Positions 54,701 through 62,472 are shown, counted from the stretch's first letter. The stretch: 64,000 nt of DNA from Fimbriimonadaceae bacterium (GCA_019694835.1 JAIBBE010000040.1:1-64000); one strand, 5' to 3'. Notes: generated from the letters alone by a model not told the origin. A program made the numbers and translations.

Positions 54701-54919
54701 CGCGTCGGCGGCGGTTCGGGTGAGGGCGTTTACGTCGAACTCATCCGGGCCGATACCGGTGAGCGCCTGTTCATTGAGCGCGGTCGCAACCGAGAATTCA
54801 TGGACGATCGGGTTTGGAAGGTCAGCGACCTGAAGGGCGTGCCGCTTCAGATTCGCGCCGTCGATCGCGAAACCGGGGGTTGGGGCCACATCAACGTGGG
54901 GCTAATTCGGTGCGAATGA
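51773..54919 (+). CDS. Large (alpha/alpha)6-barrel-type protein, probable polysaccharide-active enzyme
   Basis: The 1048-residue protein is not assigned to a family. Residues about 1-280 are beta-rich. The middle (about 330-750) has helical-barrel features with many aromatic and Cys residues (GWGYQQGWVSWQCWFNNL, MRNQNADGSYPTWLTKDH, YLDHSAQTALPTWFLFELAK, GHGGTDQQNGRTGFDWGEGSG). The C-terminus (about 890-1048) looks like a jelly-roll with DDSFTGTITSPKFYV, as in GH32-associated or CBM-like domains. The N-terminal MMSLCFCLSHLGQ is a poor signal peptide, so the start is uncertain. It sits next to two secreted glycosidases. Confidence 0.78.
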   Translation: MMSLCFCLSHLGQETTALESVFGTDVGVKLVRSRNEVVEEFYAKDPSGRMRLILVSPTHPAVDLVGLPNPVTAIVSGSNGLFSSAPSFRFTKASSKPLDDGWMIELTSDGSGDKFVKRIFVPKTGNTMSIRLDTTLSSQQPRIQYLLSSYAFAPDGKKLSGGGKPDSTFCPGFRPGDSQVVGDHFFRAPAVVAQHGTLAATLMPDLDVLAGNRPMPTIIDLDAKNRVVDATLLSYGFCDQRLTGHVYFSTSPSMMRRVPNSLTLGYDLMLDAKAIPHGAYGEAATAMWAKYGQRYFDDVKPQALPFAEYARVCIPAAINEGSENAPDKRLGWFEVEIDGKPCGGIMAGWGYQQGWVSWQCWFNNLRSAWGMKWFGSKLPGPAKDWEEKAHKMLNLALAAPMDRGACPTTYQSREKQWKGCLIMPSKDCYYDLTNMAWKGIWLLRWYTDFKDCPRKDEILKQCREMADCLMRNQNADGSYPTWLTKDHKVVPYLDHSAQTALPTWFLFELAKVDQANMARLQASAIKASDFLLKEVVDQQRYYDFETFFSCSPKPYPFDAATNLPDNDAMMDHHTLQPPQNTLCMQWSAEALRGAFRLKNEQKYMVGAIKALDMMALYQNVWPISYRKAAYTYGGFGVQNSDGEYHDARQAQFGVTLCEFGAELGRKDLFERGVAAVRASLALINHPMHAQNDIYPNPNYPLGLMPENCGHGGTDQQNGRTGFDWGEGSGLTSMAFLLDRFGGVYVDDQAGWAVGIDGVAAGDAKASTVITPLPGYSFPWTGQQKITVKTRSGATREVIAEPIKSIRRLEIRPLPSGKFQLVAIPSWTSRGEHPLPARFVIGDKAPKAGDRFAPGSSQGKRVTGGIGPEGYVAEVSGSELSGKVVWTELDVAGKTVIGKPTSIWVDPAFTFAGLDLQGWTVDGTFAEVPTASRRFDFNAGGQAFIGTCEDGQGGFDDSFTGTITSPKFYVSTDTIKLRVGGGSGEGVYVELIRADTGERLFIERGRNREFMDDRVWKVSDLKGVPLQIRAVDRETGGWGHINVGLIRCE

Positions 54920-54928
54920 GCCGGGTTC

Positions 54929-55282
54929 TCACCAGACAAGAACCCATTTCGGGTCATTTATTCCGATAGTGCAGCCTCCTAGGCAGGCATCGCCGCGCTT
55001 TGCCTCCTGGACCGTTTCCATCGTAGGAAGCCCGATCACATAAGGCACCCATCGAGGCGGACCCGGCACGTTCTTGAACGTAATATCGATGGGGGCCAGC
55101 AACGTGCCAAGCCACAGGAAGCTCATCATGAGAACCAGGAAGGTTCTCACCTTGACCTTAAACAGAAGAGATAACAAGAAGAGACCGAAAGCCGCGAACA
55201 TGGTTGTTCGAGCGCAAACGAAGGAGATCGCCGCTAAGAGCGGGGTGGCCAACCAAGCTGAATCAACAAAGCGCTGGATCAT
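54929..55282 (-). CDS. Small membrane protein of unknown function
   Basis: The 117-residue protein has two or three hydrophobic segments (AWLATPLLAAISFVCA, TMFAAFGLFLLSLLF, RTFLVLMMSFLWLGTLLAP). A C-terminal tail with the Cys pair CLGGC follows. No family is recognised. It follows the TPR-like gene by 31 nt and may share its transcript. Confidence 0.6.
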   Translation of the reverse strand: MIQRFVDSAWLATPLLAAISFVCARTTMFAAFGLFLLSLLFKVKVRTFLVLMMSFLWLGTLLAPIDITFKNVPGPPRWVPYVIGLPTMETVQEAKRGDACLGGCTIGINDPKWVLVW

Positions 55283-55313
55283 AAGCGACTCCGGTATCGA
55301 TACATTGAGAGTT

Positions 55314-56435
55314 TCATCGAGCTAGCTGCGCGGGGGGAGACGACCTACGAATCCGCTTCTTGCGATTGCTGACGATGTAAACCAGTACCGCGATCGCGAT
55401 CAACAGGGCTGCGCCGAAGACTGTCGAGTTTTGTGGATTCGAAATGAACGCGCTAAGCCGGACCGAGAATGGGACCAGCGTCGAAACATCCGTCAGTGGC
55501 ACGGGAACGAATTCATTCCAGAACGTGGGATCGGTGTCGGGGTGCCGCCCTTTCTGTAGGCGAGCCAGCATGTACGATTCCCGCTCCGCGCGATATCGGT
55601 CCGCGTCTCGGCGAAGGACTTTGAAAGCGTCTTCGATGTACCCTCGTTCGTAAGGTTTTTGAACCTCCGCCAAGCGAGGTTTCTTTCCAATTGCCACCAG
55701 TTCTTCGACTCGCATTGCGGCCAAGTCGGACAGCGTGCGGTCCTTCAGTTTGAGCTGGGTTTGCAGCATGGACATCACGTCGACACTCTCCCAGGCGTCG
55801 CCCAGTAGGATCAGGCCAGTGAGACCCTCCACGGTCTTCTTTCCGCTGACGCTCTTGAGTTTCTTGCCCCAGCCGATGGCTTCTTCATCGTCAGCGCCGA
55901 GCATGCGACGAGCAATGTCTTCCATCGTAAGCGCAACCAACCCGATCTGCACCCATTCACGCCCGTAATGTGCATTCGGGTTGATTCGGACCGCCGCCTG
56001 AAGTTCAGTGAGTCCTCGCCGAAGGTCTTCCGGCTTCTCGGCATTGCCGCCATCCCGGAACCACCGGTGAACGTAGAACGTGCCGAGATTCGCGTGATAG
56101 CGATAGCGGTCCTCCATCGACTCCTGGCCCCTCAGTCGCTTTAGCTTCTTCTCCATCCACGCGATCGCAGCCGTGGAGTCACCAAGGCGCTCGCACGCGA
56201 CCGCGGCCGAGTCGAGATCATCGAGGCTTGCCTTACCCTCGCGGTCAAGCGCGACGATCCGGTCGAGCCGCATCTGGTAGTAGAGCGTCGGATTGCGATC
56301 GATGTAACCGACGATAGCCTCGACCGCTCCGGGCATCTTCTTCGCCTCCTGGTCGAGCGTGTCGCGGTCCCAAAGGCAGGCGGTCGCCGACGCCACTATG
56401 AACCATCCGATGAACACTGCGAACAACCGTCCCAT
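55314..56435 (-). CDS. TPR-like exported protein with C-terminal membrane helix
   Basis: The 373-residue protein has an N-terminal signal sequence ending in ASATAC, which could be a lipobox-type Cys20. Helix pairs of tetratricopeptide type follow (AAVACERLGDSTAAIAWMEKKL; LTELQAAVRINPNAHYG). Near the end are a membrane helix (VFGAALLIAIAVLVYIV) and a basic tail. It probably faces the periplasm as a scaffold. No partner is evident. Confidence 0.75.
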   Translation of the reverse strand: MGRLFAVFIGWFIVASATACLWDRDTLDQEAKKMPGAVEAIVGYIDRNPTLYYQMRLDRIVALDREGKASLDDLDSAAVACERLGDSTAAIAWMEKKLKRLRGQESMEDRYRYHANLGTFYVHRWFRDGGNAEKPEDLRRGLTELQAAVRINPNAHYGREWVQIGLVALTMEDIARRMLGADDEEAIGWGKKLKSVSGKKTVEGLTGLILLGDAWESVDVMSMLQTQLKLKDRTLSDLAAMRVEELVAIGKKPRLAEVQKPYERGYIEDAFKVLRRDADRYRAERESYMLARLQKGRHPDTDPTFWNEFVPVPLTDVSTLVPFSVRLSAFISNPQNSTVFGAALLIAIAVLVYIVSNRKKRIRRSSPPAQLAR

Positions 56436-56531
56436 AATCGAAAGTCGCGATTACTGCGACAATTGGTTCATTCGTTTGGCGATTTCCTGGCCTTCGCTTG
56501 AACTCCGGTGCGAGGTACACTCCCTGCGCCT

Positions 56532-56607
56532 TGCCCGATAGCTCAATTGGCAGAGCGCCTGACTCTGGATCAGGAGGTTCCAGGTTCGAGACCTGGTCGG
56601 GCAGCCA
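56532..56607 (+). tRNA. tRNA-Gln (anticodon CTG)
   Basis: The acceptor TGCCCGA pairs with TCGGGCA. The D arm is GCTC/GAGC. The anticodon stem CCTGA/TCAGG holds loop CTCTGGA with CTG at 56565-56567, reading CAG. The T arm is CCAGG-TTCGAGA-CCTGG. The discriminator is G and the CCA end is encoded. Confidence 0.97.
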
Positions 56608-56610
56608 TCA

Positions 56611-57798
56611 TCACCATTCCTCAAGAACGGGCATCATCCGCTTCATAAAGTCCCCAAACAGGGGGACCGTGAAGGCCATTTCACCATGAGCCGGGCTAAA
56701 AACCATGCCCTTGCTCATGAGTTTTGCCCGCACCGGACCGAGGCTGGTTGTCTTTGCGCCGAGCGCTTCCGCGATGTCACCCGCACGACACGGCCCAGGA
56801 TCGAGGCTCGCCATTGCGCGAAGGTAACGCCGCTCTGCGGGGGTAAGTCTGTCGTAGCGGACCCTGAAGAAACTCGAATCCAGTCGAGGGATCACCCGGT
56901 CGGTGGCGATCGAGACAACATCTGCGCCGATCGGGGTGACTTCCGCCACGTTCCAGCACTGATAGCCCCATTCTTGAACGAAGTAGGGATAGCCGTCCGT
57001 GTTCAGAAAAATCTGGTCCAAGGCGTCGGTTGAAAACTCGATACCCTGCTCCTTCACCGGTTCTTGAAGTGCGAGATCGGAGTCGACGCGGCTTAGTGCC
57101 CCTACGTCGGGATAGCTGAACAAGCGCTCGGCATACGACTTGGCCGAGCCAGCAAGCGCTGGAATCGTGGGAAGTCCAGCCGCGATCAAGAGAAACGGCA
57201 GGGTTTCCTGCTGCAGTCGGTGCATGGCCATGATCAGCGCCGCCAGTTCTTGTTCGCTCAGATACTGGATCTCATCGATGAGCAAAGCCACGCCTGTGCT
57301 CCTGTCCTTCGCAGCTTCCGCAACACAGATGAACAAAGAGGTTAGGTCGGCTTGCAAGTCGCCACTATCTGCGATACCAATTTCTGGATCATAACTTAGA
57401 CCAAAAGTGACATCGTTAATGGTGACCTGGGGTGTCCCGACAAAACTTCGAAACACACGCAGGCTCCGCTTAACTTTCTCACTGATTCCCGCCATTCTAT
57501 CCAGGTCGAACAATAGGGACCTCAAGTGCGGCACGAGGAGGTCGGGGAGCTTTTTGTCCTCAGACGCCTCAACGAAGATGGTTTTGAAGCCAGCTTCATG
57601 TGCTCGCAACTTGATCTCGTGGAGCAGTACGGTCTTTCCAACACCTCTCAGCCCGGTCATGATCAAGCTCTTTTCCTGTCTGCCGACCAACGTCCGGCCA
57701 AAGAGGATTCGAGCCTGCTCGAGAATCTCGCCACGCCCGACGAGTTCAGGTGGAGGTGCACCTGCTCCCGGCGAGAAGGGGTTGAGAATCGGGTCCAT
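56611..57798 (-). CDS. AAA ATPase with C-terminal winged helix (archaeal-ATPase/ORC-like)
   Basis: The 395-residue STAND/ORC-type ATPase has Walker A GLRGVGKT (49-56) and Walker B ALLIDEIQYL (171-180). A sensor region follows (LLIAAGLPTIPALAGSAKSYAERLF). A winged-helix-like C-terminus (LTPAERRYLRAMASL, GDIAEALG, VRAKLMSKGMV) could bind DNA. TATAAT lies 6 nt before the ATG inside a perfect inverted repeat. The gene ends 3 nt from the tRNA-Gln CCA. Families like this occur as isolated genes with unclear roles. The position between a tRNA end and a palindrome suggests a mobile or self-regulated unit. Confidence 0.85.
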   Translation of the reverse strand: MDPILNPFSPGAGAPPPELVGRGEILEQARILFGRTLVGRQEKSLIMTGLRGVGKTVLLHEIKLRAHEAGFKTIFVEASEDKKLPDLLVPHLRSLLFDLDRMAGISEKVKRSLRVFRSFVGTPQVTINDVTFGLSYDPEIGIADSGDLQADLTSLFICVAEAAKDRSTGVALLIDEIQYLSEQELAALIMAMHRLQQETLPFLLIAAGLPTIPALAGSAKSYAERLFSYPDVGALSRVDSDLALQEPVKEQGIEFSTDALDQIFLNTDGYPYFVQEWGYQCWNVAEVTPIGADVVSIATDRVIPRLDSSFFRVRYDRLTPAERRYLRAMASLDPGPCRAGDIAEALGAKTTSLGPVRAKLMSKGMVFSPAHGEMAFTVPLFGDFMKRMMPVLEEW

Positions 57799-57803
57799 GG
57801 CCC

Positions 57804-57849
57804 AATTATAACCATTTATAAAGGGTTCTCGCTATAAATGGTTATAATT
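57804..57849. promoter_or_regulatory. Perfect 17-bp inverted repeat with TATAAT on both arms
   Basis: AATTATAACCATTTATA (57804-57820) and its exact reverse complement (57833-57849) flank a 12-nt spacer. Each arm carries an outward-facing TATAAT. The minus one lies 6 nt from the ATPase start; the plus one faces the gene at 57922. It is probably an operator for a bidirectional promoter. Confidence 0.8.
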
Positions 57850-57921
57850 GAGATTCGCGTTCTCGCGCAACCTTCCCACCATGCCGATAGTATTGTAGGC
57901 ACCGGAACCCAGGAACAACAC

Positions 57922-58596
57922 ATGAAACTGAAGCTACTCATTGCAGGACTCGCGCTCGCGACGGCGGCCATTGCCCAAGACACCATCGACCTCACACGCC
58001 TCTACAAGGTGGGCGATGTCGACAAGTACAAGATGGATATGAAGATGGTGGGCCAGATGGGTGAGGTTACCGTCTCGCTCGACCTGACCCAGACCATCAA
58101 GAAATTGTACGACAACGGTGACGCCGACATCGAGTCGCAGTCGGGCGAAGTGAAGATCGTCGCCATGGGCCAGAACATGAACCAGCCGGGCGGACCGGCG
58201 ACCACCCAGCGACATAACAAGCTGGGACAGCCCGTTGGCGTAAAGGGCGGCGGCCAAATGGATTTCATGCGGTTTGCGACCTTCATCGGCGACGGCAAAG
58301 CCAAGGTCGGCGAGACCGTGACGATCGATTACAAGGACGCGGAGAATCCGAAAAACACGGCTAAGGGCACGGTGAAAATCGACAGCCTAGAGAACGGTGT
58401 CGCCAAGATCCTCATCGACCTGGACGTTACCAGTCCGAACACGGGCGACAAGCCGATGAAAATGAAGATGACGAACTGGTACGACGTGGCCGCACACAAG
58501 CCGAACAAGATGGTCGGCAAGATCACGAACCTGCCGCAAGCGGGCGGCATGCCGATGGACTCGGTTGACATCACGATGACTCGCGTCGTCAAGTAA
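57922..58596 (+). CDS. Secreted protein of unknown function
   Basis: The 224-residue exported protein has a signal peptide (LKLLIAGLALATAAIAQ), then a beta-rich, Lys- and Met-containing domain with repeated VG..V and KM.MK patterns. The ATG has CCAGGAA upstream. No family is recognised. It is divergent from the AAA ATPase across the palindrome and 9 nt upstream of the VanZ-like gene, so it may be regulated with either. Confidence 0.8.
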   Translation: MKLKLLIAGLALATAAIAQDTIDLTRLYKVGDVDKYKMDMKMVGQMGEVTVSLDLTQTIKKLYDNGDADIESQSGEVKIVAMGQNMNQPGGPATTQRHNKLGQPVGVKGGGQMDFMRFATFIGDGKAKVGETVTIDYKDAENPKNTAKGTVKIDSLENGVAKILIDLDVTSPNTGDKPMKMKMTNWYDVAAHKPNKMVGKITNLPQAGGMPMDSVDITMTRVVK

Positions 58597-58605
58597 GCTG
58601 AGCCG

Positions 58606-59253
58606 GTGGGCAACGCCCCTTTCGACTTCGGACTGGCCCTGTCCGCCGTGCTGGCGGTCGGGGCCATGTGGTGTTTGACCGGCGTCGATTGGCGATGGCG
58701 GTTGCCTCTGCTCTTGGGTTACGGTGGCGCTTTCGCCGGTGCGGTTTGGGCTTCGCGGCAGCCGTGGTCTTCGGCGGTCGGCACCTTGGTGATCGGCGCT
58801 GTCGCGATTGGGTTTATATTCTTCGCTGCCCGACGCCCCTTAAGGCCACCGTTGCTCCTACTGGTCTGTGGCTTGCTGGTAGCGTACTTTAGCGGCAATC
58901 AAGGCAGCGCCGTCCCGATGAATTCGTTTCTCACCGGATTCGCCTGGCTCTCGCCGGAAATGGTCGAGGCGATTGTCATCGGATTCCGCAAGACCGTGCA
59001 CTTGTCGTTCTATGCGGCTTTGGCCGTCACCGGTCTGCTCTCAGCGAAGGATAGGACTCCTTGGCCGTTGGCCGCCGCGCTTGCCTGGGCTCTAGCCCAT
59101 GCGGTCTTCGACGAGACCCGCCAGATGCACGTTCTTGGTCGCAATGGGTCGTGGTGGGACGTGCTGCTCGATGGGGTCGGGATGGCTACCGGACTCGCGA
59201 TGGCGGCGTGGTTTCGGCGACGGGAACACAGGAGACGCCAACCGGGCTCCTAG
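58606..59253 (+). CDS. VanZ-like membrane protein
   Basis: The 215-residue protein has about six helices and the VanZ signature near the end (KTVHLSFYAALAVTG; AHAVFDETRQMHVLGRNGSWWDVLLDGVG). VanZ proteins are linked to teicoplanin resistance or cell-surface functions, but most are uncharacterised. It starts at GTG, 9 nt after the preceding stop. Confidence 0.85.
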   Translation: MGNAPFDFGLALSAVLAVGAMWCLTGVDWRWRLPLLLGYGGAFAGAVWASRQPWSSAVGTLVIGAVAIGFIFFAARRPLRPPLLLLVCGLLVAYFSGNQGSAVPMNSFLTGFAWLSPEMVEAIVIGFRKTVHLSFYAALAVTGLLSAKDRTPWPLAAALAWALAHAVFDETRQMHVLGRNGSWWDVLLDGVGMATGLAMAAWFRRREHRRRQPGS

Positions 59254-59567
59254 GCGATTGCCTCCAGGCCCTTCCGCTGTATGATGGTGAGGAGTTTAAG
59301 CGCTGCACCTGAGGGCGATTTTTCGCCCCGCTCCCATTGGCTCACAATCCCGACGCTGACGTTCATATATCGGGCAAAAACGGCTTGGCTAACCTTGTTG
59401 GCCGTTCGGATCGCTCGAATCTGGTCCGCAGTCAGCGACTGAATGGGTGTCAGGCAGAGGTCGTCAAAGCGCCGTAAGGTGCGCTTGTCAACAAGTCCGG
59501 ACTCGCTAAGATCCGCTACCGTTTCGTGAATGGCCGCCAGGGCCTCAGTCTTGTATGTCTTCTTCAT
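59250..59567 (-). CDS. higA: HigA/XRE-type antitoxin
   Basis: The 105-residue protein has a C-terminal Cro/CI helix-turn-helix (ADQIRAIRTANKVSQAVFARY, NVSVGIVSQWERGEKSPSG). An N-terminal segment probably contacts the toxin. It overlaps the toxin gene by 23 nt. The toxin-first order is that of HigBA. It should bind the palindrome at 59969. Confidence 0.88.
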   Translation of the reverse strand: MKKTYKTEALAAIHETVADLSESGLVDKRTLRRFDDLCLTPIQSLTADQIRAIRTANKVSQAVFARYMNVSVGIVSQWERGEKSPSGAALKLLTIIQRKGLEAIA

Positions 59568-59934
59568 TTTTCATGAGTTCTTCGAGTGCACCCTCGTTCA
59601 CGGCGATCTTCAGATCCTCATCATCCATCGAGAGCAATAGGACCGCCAGTTCCTTGAACCCAGCAAGTTCGTCAGCGCTGAGGTTGTCCCGATCATTCTT
59701 GGAAAAACCGTAAACGAAGACAGCTCTGTGTACAGCGCGAAACACGATGATCGTTCGATATCCGCCTGACCGGCCCTCGTTGGTGCGCGCCACCCGCTGC
59801 TTGAGAAGGCCGCCTCCAAGATCGGCATCCACCAGTCCGCGAACGGCCCGATCCACCGCTTCGAGGAGCTGATCGTCGTTGATCTTTCGTTTCCTCGCAA
59901 ACCGAGAGAACCACTTGGTCTTAAACAGCCTCAC
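59545..59934 (-). CDS. higB: RelE/HigB-family toxin
   Basis: The 129-residue protein is of the RelE/HigB-like type (DUF1044 shape): FKTKWFSRFARKRKINDDQLLEAV, LGGGLLKQRVARTNEGRSGGYRTIIVFR, FVYGFSKNDRDNLSADEL. It probably cleaves mRNA at the ribosome. The Arg- and Lys-rich strand positions expected for the active site are present. Expression depends on the palindromic promoter 35 nt upstream. Confidence 0.88.
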   Translation of the reverse strand: MRLFKTKWFSRFARKRKINDDQLLEAVDRAVRGLVDADLGGGLLKQRVARTNEGRSGGYRTIIVFRAVHRAVFVYGFSKNDRDNLSADELAGFKELAVLLLSMDDEDLKIAVNEGALEELMKNEEDIQD

Positions 59935-59968
59935 CGAGGTGCCTCGTCATGCTCAACCGAATCTTAAG

Positions 59969-59991
59969 ACTATGATACTCAGTATTATAGT
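59969..59991. promoter_or_regulatory. HigA-type operator palindrome
   Basis: ACTATGATACT-C-AGTATTATAGT is an 11-bp inverted repeat with one mismatch. The minus strand holds TATAAT in its right half. It lies 35 nt before the toxin start, the expected place for autorepression. Confidence 0.7.
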
Positions 59992-60135
59992 TCCATGAGT
60001 GGGCTCAAAGGCTGGCTTGCTCATATCCCCACCCAAGAGCCCTTTTCGTTTGGATGCATGGGCCGCTGGGTCCCAACTCGGGAACGACTCACGGCATCGG
60101 CTTGTATGATGATGTGGGAGATTGCCTAACGTCGT
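59992..60135. other. Intergenic region upstream of htrA
   Basis: GGGCTC (near 60002) and GAGCCC followed by TTTT (near 60039) could pair over a long loop. TATGAT near 60108 could be a -10 element for htrA. No gene is seen. Confidence 0.35.
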
Positions 60136-61266
60136 ATGAAGAAAGCCATTGTCCTCGTCGTCGCCGCTTTTCTTGGGGCCATCGCCGCGCTGCAGATCAA
60201 CACGTACTTGAATCGGCCCAAGCCCGCTGAGGCTCCGGCTGCCGATTTCCTGCTCGGCGTACCCGAATCCCGCTTGCGCAACGTGTCTCTCGAAGCCCTC
60301 GACACACCCGTCGACTTCCGGGCGGCTGCCAAGCGCATCATGCCGTCGGTCGTGGCGGTGGATACCGTCAGCCAGCGCCAGACGTGGTTCGGCGAATCGG
60401 TGGCTGAGCGCGGAAAGGGCTCCGGGGTCGTGATTTCGAAAGACGGCCACATCCTGACCAATGCACACGTCGTTCAAGGCGCGACCGAAGTCCGAGTTCA
60501 TTTTTCTGATGGCCGCAGCGCATCGGCCACCATCGTGGGAACCGATCCGCGCAGCGACCTCGCGGTGCTGAAAGTGAACTCGACCGCAGTCACTCCTGCC
60601 GTCATCGGCACGAGTTCCAAGCTCGAAATCGGCCAATGGGTCCTCGCGGTCGGCAACCCCCTTGGCTACGAGAACACCGTCAGCGTCGGTGTGGTGAGCA
60701 GCCTTGGTCGCACGCTGCCCACCGAATCCTCGATCCTCGTCGATGCCATTCAAACCGATGCCGCGATCAATCAAGGCAACTCGGGCGGTGCTCTCACGAA
60801 CGCCCAAGGGGAGCTCGTCGGTGTCAACAGCGCAATCGCCAGCAACAGCGGCGGCTCGATCGGAATCGGCTTCGCCATCCCCATTGACCGTGCCAAGCGC
60901 ATCGTCGACGAAATCTTGAAATACGGGCGCGTTCGCTACGGGTGGCTCGGCATCGAAACCGATCGCCGCGCTGGCCTCCTCGAGAATCCTCGGGCGCGTG
61001 CCGAACTGGAGAACATCGTAGGAGCCACGCCCCCGACAACCGGCCTTCTGGTGGTGCGGTCAAGGCGAGCCAGCCCAGCCGAGCGCGCCGGAGTTGGACA
61101 GTTCGACGTCATCCTCGCTATCGATGGAAAACCCATGAAGGAGCCGATGGACTTCCAGCTTTCGATGATCGAGCGCCGACCCGGCGAAGTCGTCGAAGTG
61201 AAGTTCTGGAGCAAGGGCGAGACCAAGACCCTGAAGATCAAGCTAGAGGACCTAGCCGAGTCCTAG
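60136..61266 (+). CDS. HtrA/DegP-type periplasmic serine protease with one PDZ domain
   Basis: This S1C protease of 376 residues degrades misfolded exported proteins. An N-terminal anchor helix (AIVLVVAAFLGAIAALQI) is followed by the catalytic triad His111 (TNAHVV), Asp141 (RSDLAVL) and Ser216 (GNSGGAL). A single PDZ domain (about 290-370: GVGQFDVILAIDGKPMKEP) closes the protein. It converges on ruvX with a 15-nt overlap. Confidence 0.94.
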   Translation: MKKAIVLVVAAFLGAIAALQINTYLNRPKPAEAPAADFLLGVPESRLRNVSLEALDTPVDFRAAAKRIMPSVVAVDTVSQRQTWFGESVAERGKGSGVVISKDGHILTNAHVVQGATEVRVHFSDGRSASATIVGTDPRSDLAVLKVNSTAVTPAVIGTSSKLEIGQWVLAVGNPLGYENTVSVGVVSSLGRTLPTESSILVDAIQTDAAINQGNSGGALTNAQGELVGVNSAIASNSGGSIGIGFAIPIDRAKRIVDEILKYGRVRYGWLGIETDRRAGLLENPRARAELENIVGATPPTTGLLVVRSRRASPAERAGVGQFDVILAIDGKPMKEPMDFQLSMIERRPGEVVEVKFWSKGETKTLKIKLEDLAES

Positions 61267-61680
61267 GTAACGGTCGAGGATTCGGCACGCCGATTCGCTA
61301 TCGACGATCCGCCGCCGCTCGGCGGCGGTGAGGCCGAGGTCGCGAGCAGTTTGATGGGCTTCTACACTCGTCATCGTTTCGTCAACCAGTTCGACCTTCC
61401 AGCCCAGGTCCCGCAAGTTCTGCGCCAGGATTCCGCAGAGGCGGGCTTGTCGGTCGTCGTCGTCGAAACTCCCCGGCATCCCCACGACGATCTCGATGGC
61501 CTCTTCCTTGCGGGCGATGTCAGCGATGGTTTGAGCGTCGCGCTTGAGGGAGCCGCTGGCTTCGATGGCCTGACGCGGGCTGGAGACCCCGAACTCGGCC
61601 TCTCCAACGGCGATGCCGATTCGCTTCTGGCCGAAGTCAACGCCCAGCAGCCTCACCGAAGATCCCGGATTGCCCCTCAC
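61252..61680 (-). CDS. ruvX: RuvX/YqgF-type Holliday-junction resolvase-like nuclease
   Basis: This RNase H-fold protein of 142 residues has the motifs LLGVDFGQKRIGIAVG, EIVVGMPGSFDDDD and VELVDETMTSVEAH. It acts in 16S rRNA 5'-end maturation or junction resolution. The ATG at 61680 overlaps the IMPase stop by 4 nt; a GTG at 61656 fits the family N-terminus better. The first residues of the longer form come from the edge of an R2 repeat. Confidence 0.93.
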   Translation of the reverse strand: MRGNPGSSVRLLGVDFGQKRIGIAVGEAEFGVSSPRQAIEASGSLKRDAQTIADIARKEEAIEIVVGMPGSFDDDDRQARLCGILAQNLRDLGWKVELVDETMTSVEAHQTARDLGLTAAERRRIVDSESACRILDRYLGLG

Positions 61681-61722
61681 CCCCGACCCCTCTCCCCGCC
61701 ATTCATCGGGGAGAGGGGAGCC
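61673..61722. repeat. R2 hairpin repeat at the IMPase end and ruvX start
   Basis: CCCCTCTCCCCG, an 8-nt loop and CGGGGAGAGGGG form a 12-bp stem. The apical pairs are C:G where other copies have A:T. It encodes the last about 15 residues of the IMPase and overlaps the ruvX start codon. Confidence 0.85.
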
Positions 61723-62468
61723 GCGAAGGCCTCCAGTATCTGCGCCTGAATGGCCGGATTGGCGGAAATGGCCTCGCCGTGAAGGCCCGATCTCCCTTGA
61801 AAGTCAGTGAAGCATCCGCCGGCCTGCTCGACGATCAGCGAGACCGCCGAGATGTCCCAGTAGGCCACCACCGGGTCGATCATCGCCTCGACGCGCCCAG
61901 TCGCGACGAGCATGTGGCCGTAGGCGTCGCCCCACGTTCTCAGAACTGGGCCTGCTTCGGCGAGCTTTAAGAGGCCTTCTAGGCGACCATATTCGCACGT
62001 CGAAGTCAGGCTGCCGGTTGCGATGGAGGCGCGGGAGAGATCGGAGGTGGTGGAGACCTGACACGGGTTGCCGTTCCAAAAGGCGCCCCCGCCCTTGAAC
62101 GCCCACATCGTGTCGCCAAGGGCGGGAAAACAGGCAACGCCGATGACCGGTATTCCGTCGGACTCATACGAGAGGAGGGTCGCGAACAAAGGCACACCGC
62201 AAACAAACGACTTCGTCCCGTCGATTGGGTCGATGACCCACCGGGACAGGCCTTCACCGGTACTTCCTTCCTCCTCGCCGAGGATGGCCTCGCCGGGATA
62301 CCGGCGCTCGATGGCTTCGCGAATTACGCGCTCGGCCGTGCGATCTGCAACGGTGACGGGCGAGTCGTCGGCTTTTCGTTCCACGGTTACGCCGCGCTGG
62401 AACCATTCCAAAGTCGCCTTGCCCGCCGCGCATGCGGTTTCGATTGCGAAGGCCAAACGGTCGTCCAT
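61677..62468 (-). CDS. Inositol monophosphatase-family phosphatase (HisN-like)
   Basis: This Mg-dependent phosphatase of 263 residues has LGEEEG, WVIDPIDGTKSFVCGVPLFATLL (metal site 1) and AYWDISAVSLIVEQAGG (metal site 2). The DGTKSF form is typical of the histidinol-phosphatase HisN branch, so a role in histidine synthesis is plausible. ATG 62468 puts MDDRLAFA at the N-terminus. The tail APLSPMNGGERGRG is translated from an R2 repeat. It starts 4 nt after the preceding gene. Confidence 0.9.
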   Translation of the reverse strand: MDDRLAFAIETACAAGKATLEWFQRGVTVERKADDSPVTVADRTAERVIREAIERRYPGEAILGEEEGSTGEGLSRWVIDPIDGTKSFVCGVPLFATLLSYESDGIPVIGVACFPALGDTMWAFKGGGAFWNGNPCQVSTTSDLSRASIATGSLTSTCEYGRLEGLLKLAEAGPVLRTWGDAYGHMLVATGRVEAMIDPVVAYWDISAVSLIVEQAGGCFTDFQGRSGLHGEAISANPAIQAQILEAFAAPLSPMNGGERGRG

Positions 62469-62472
62469 GAGA

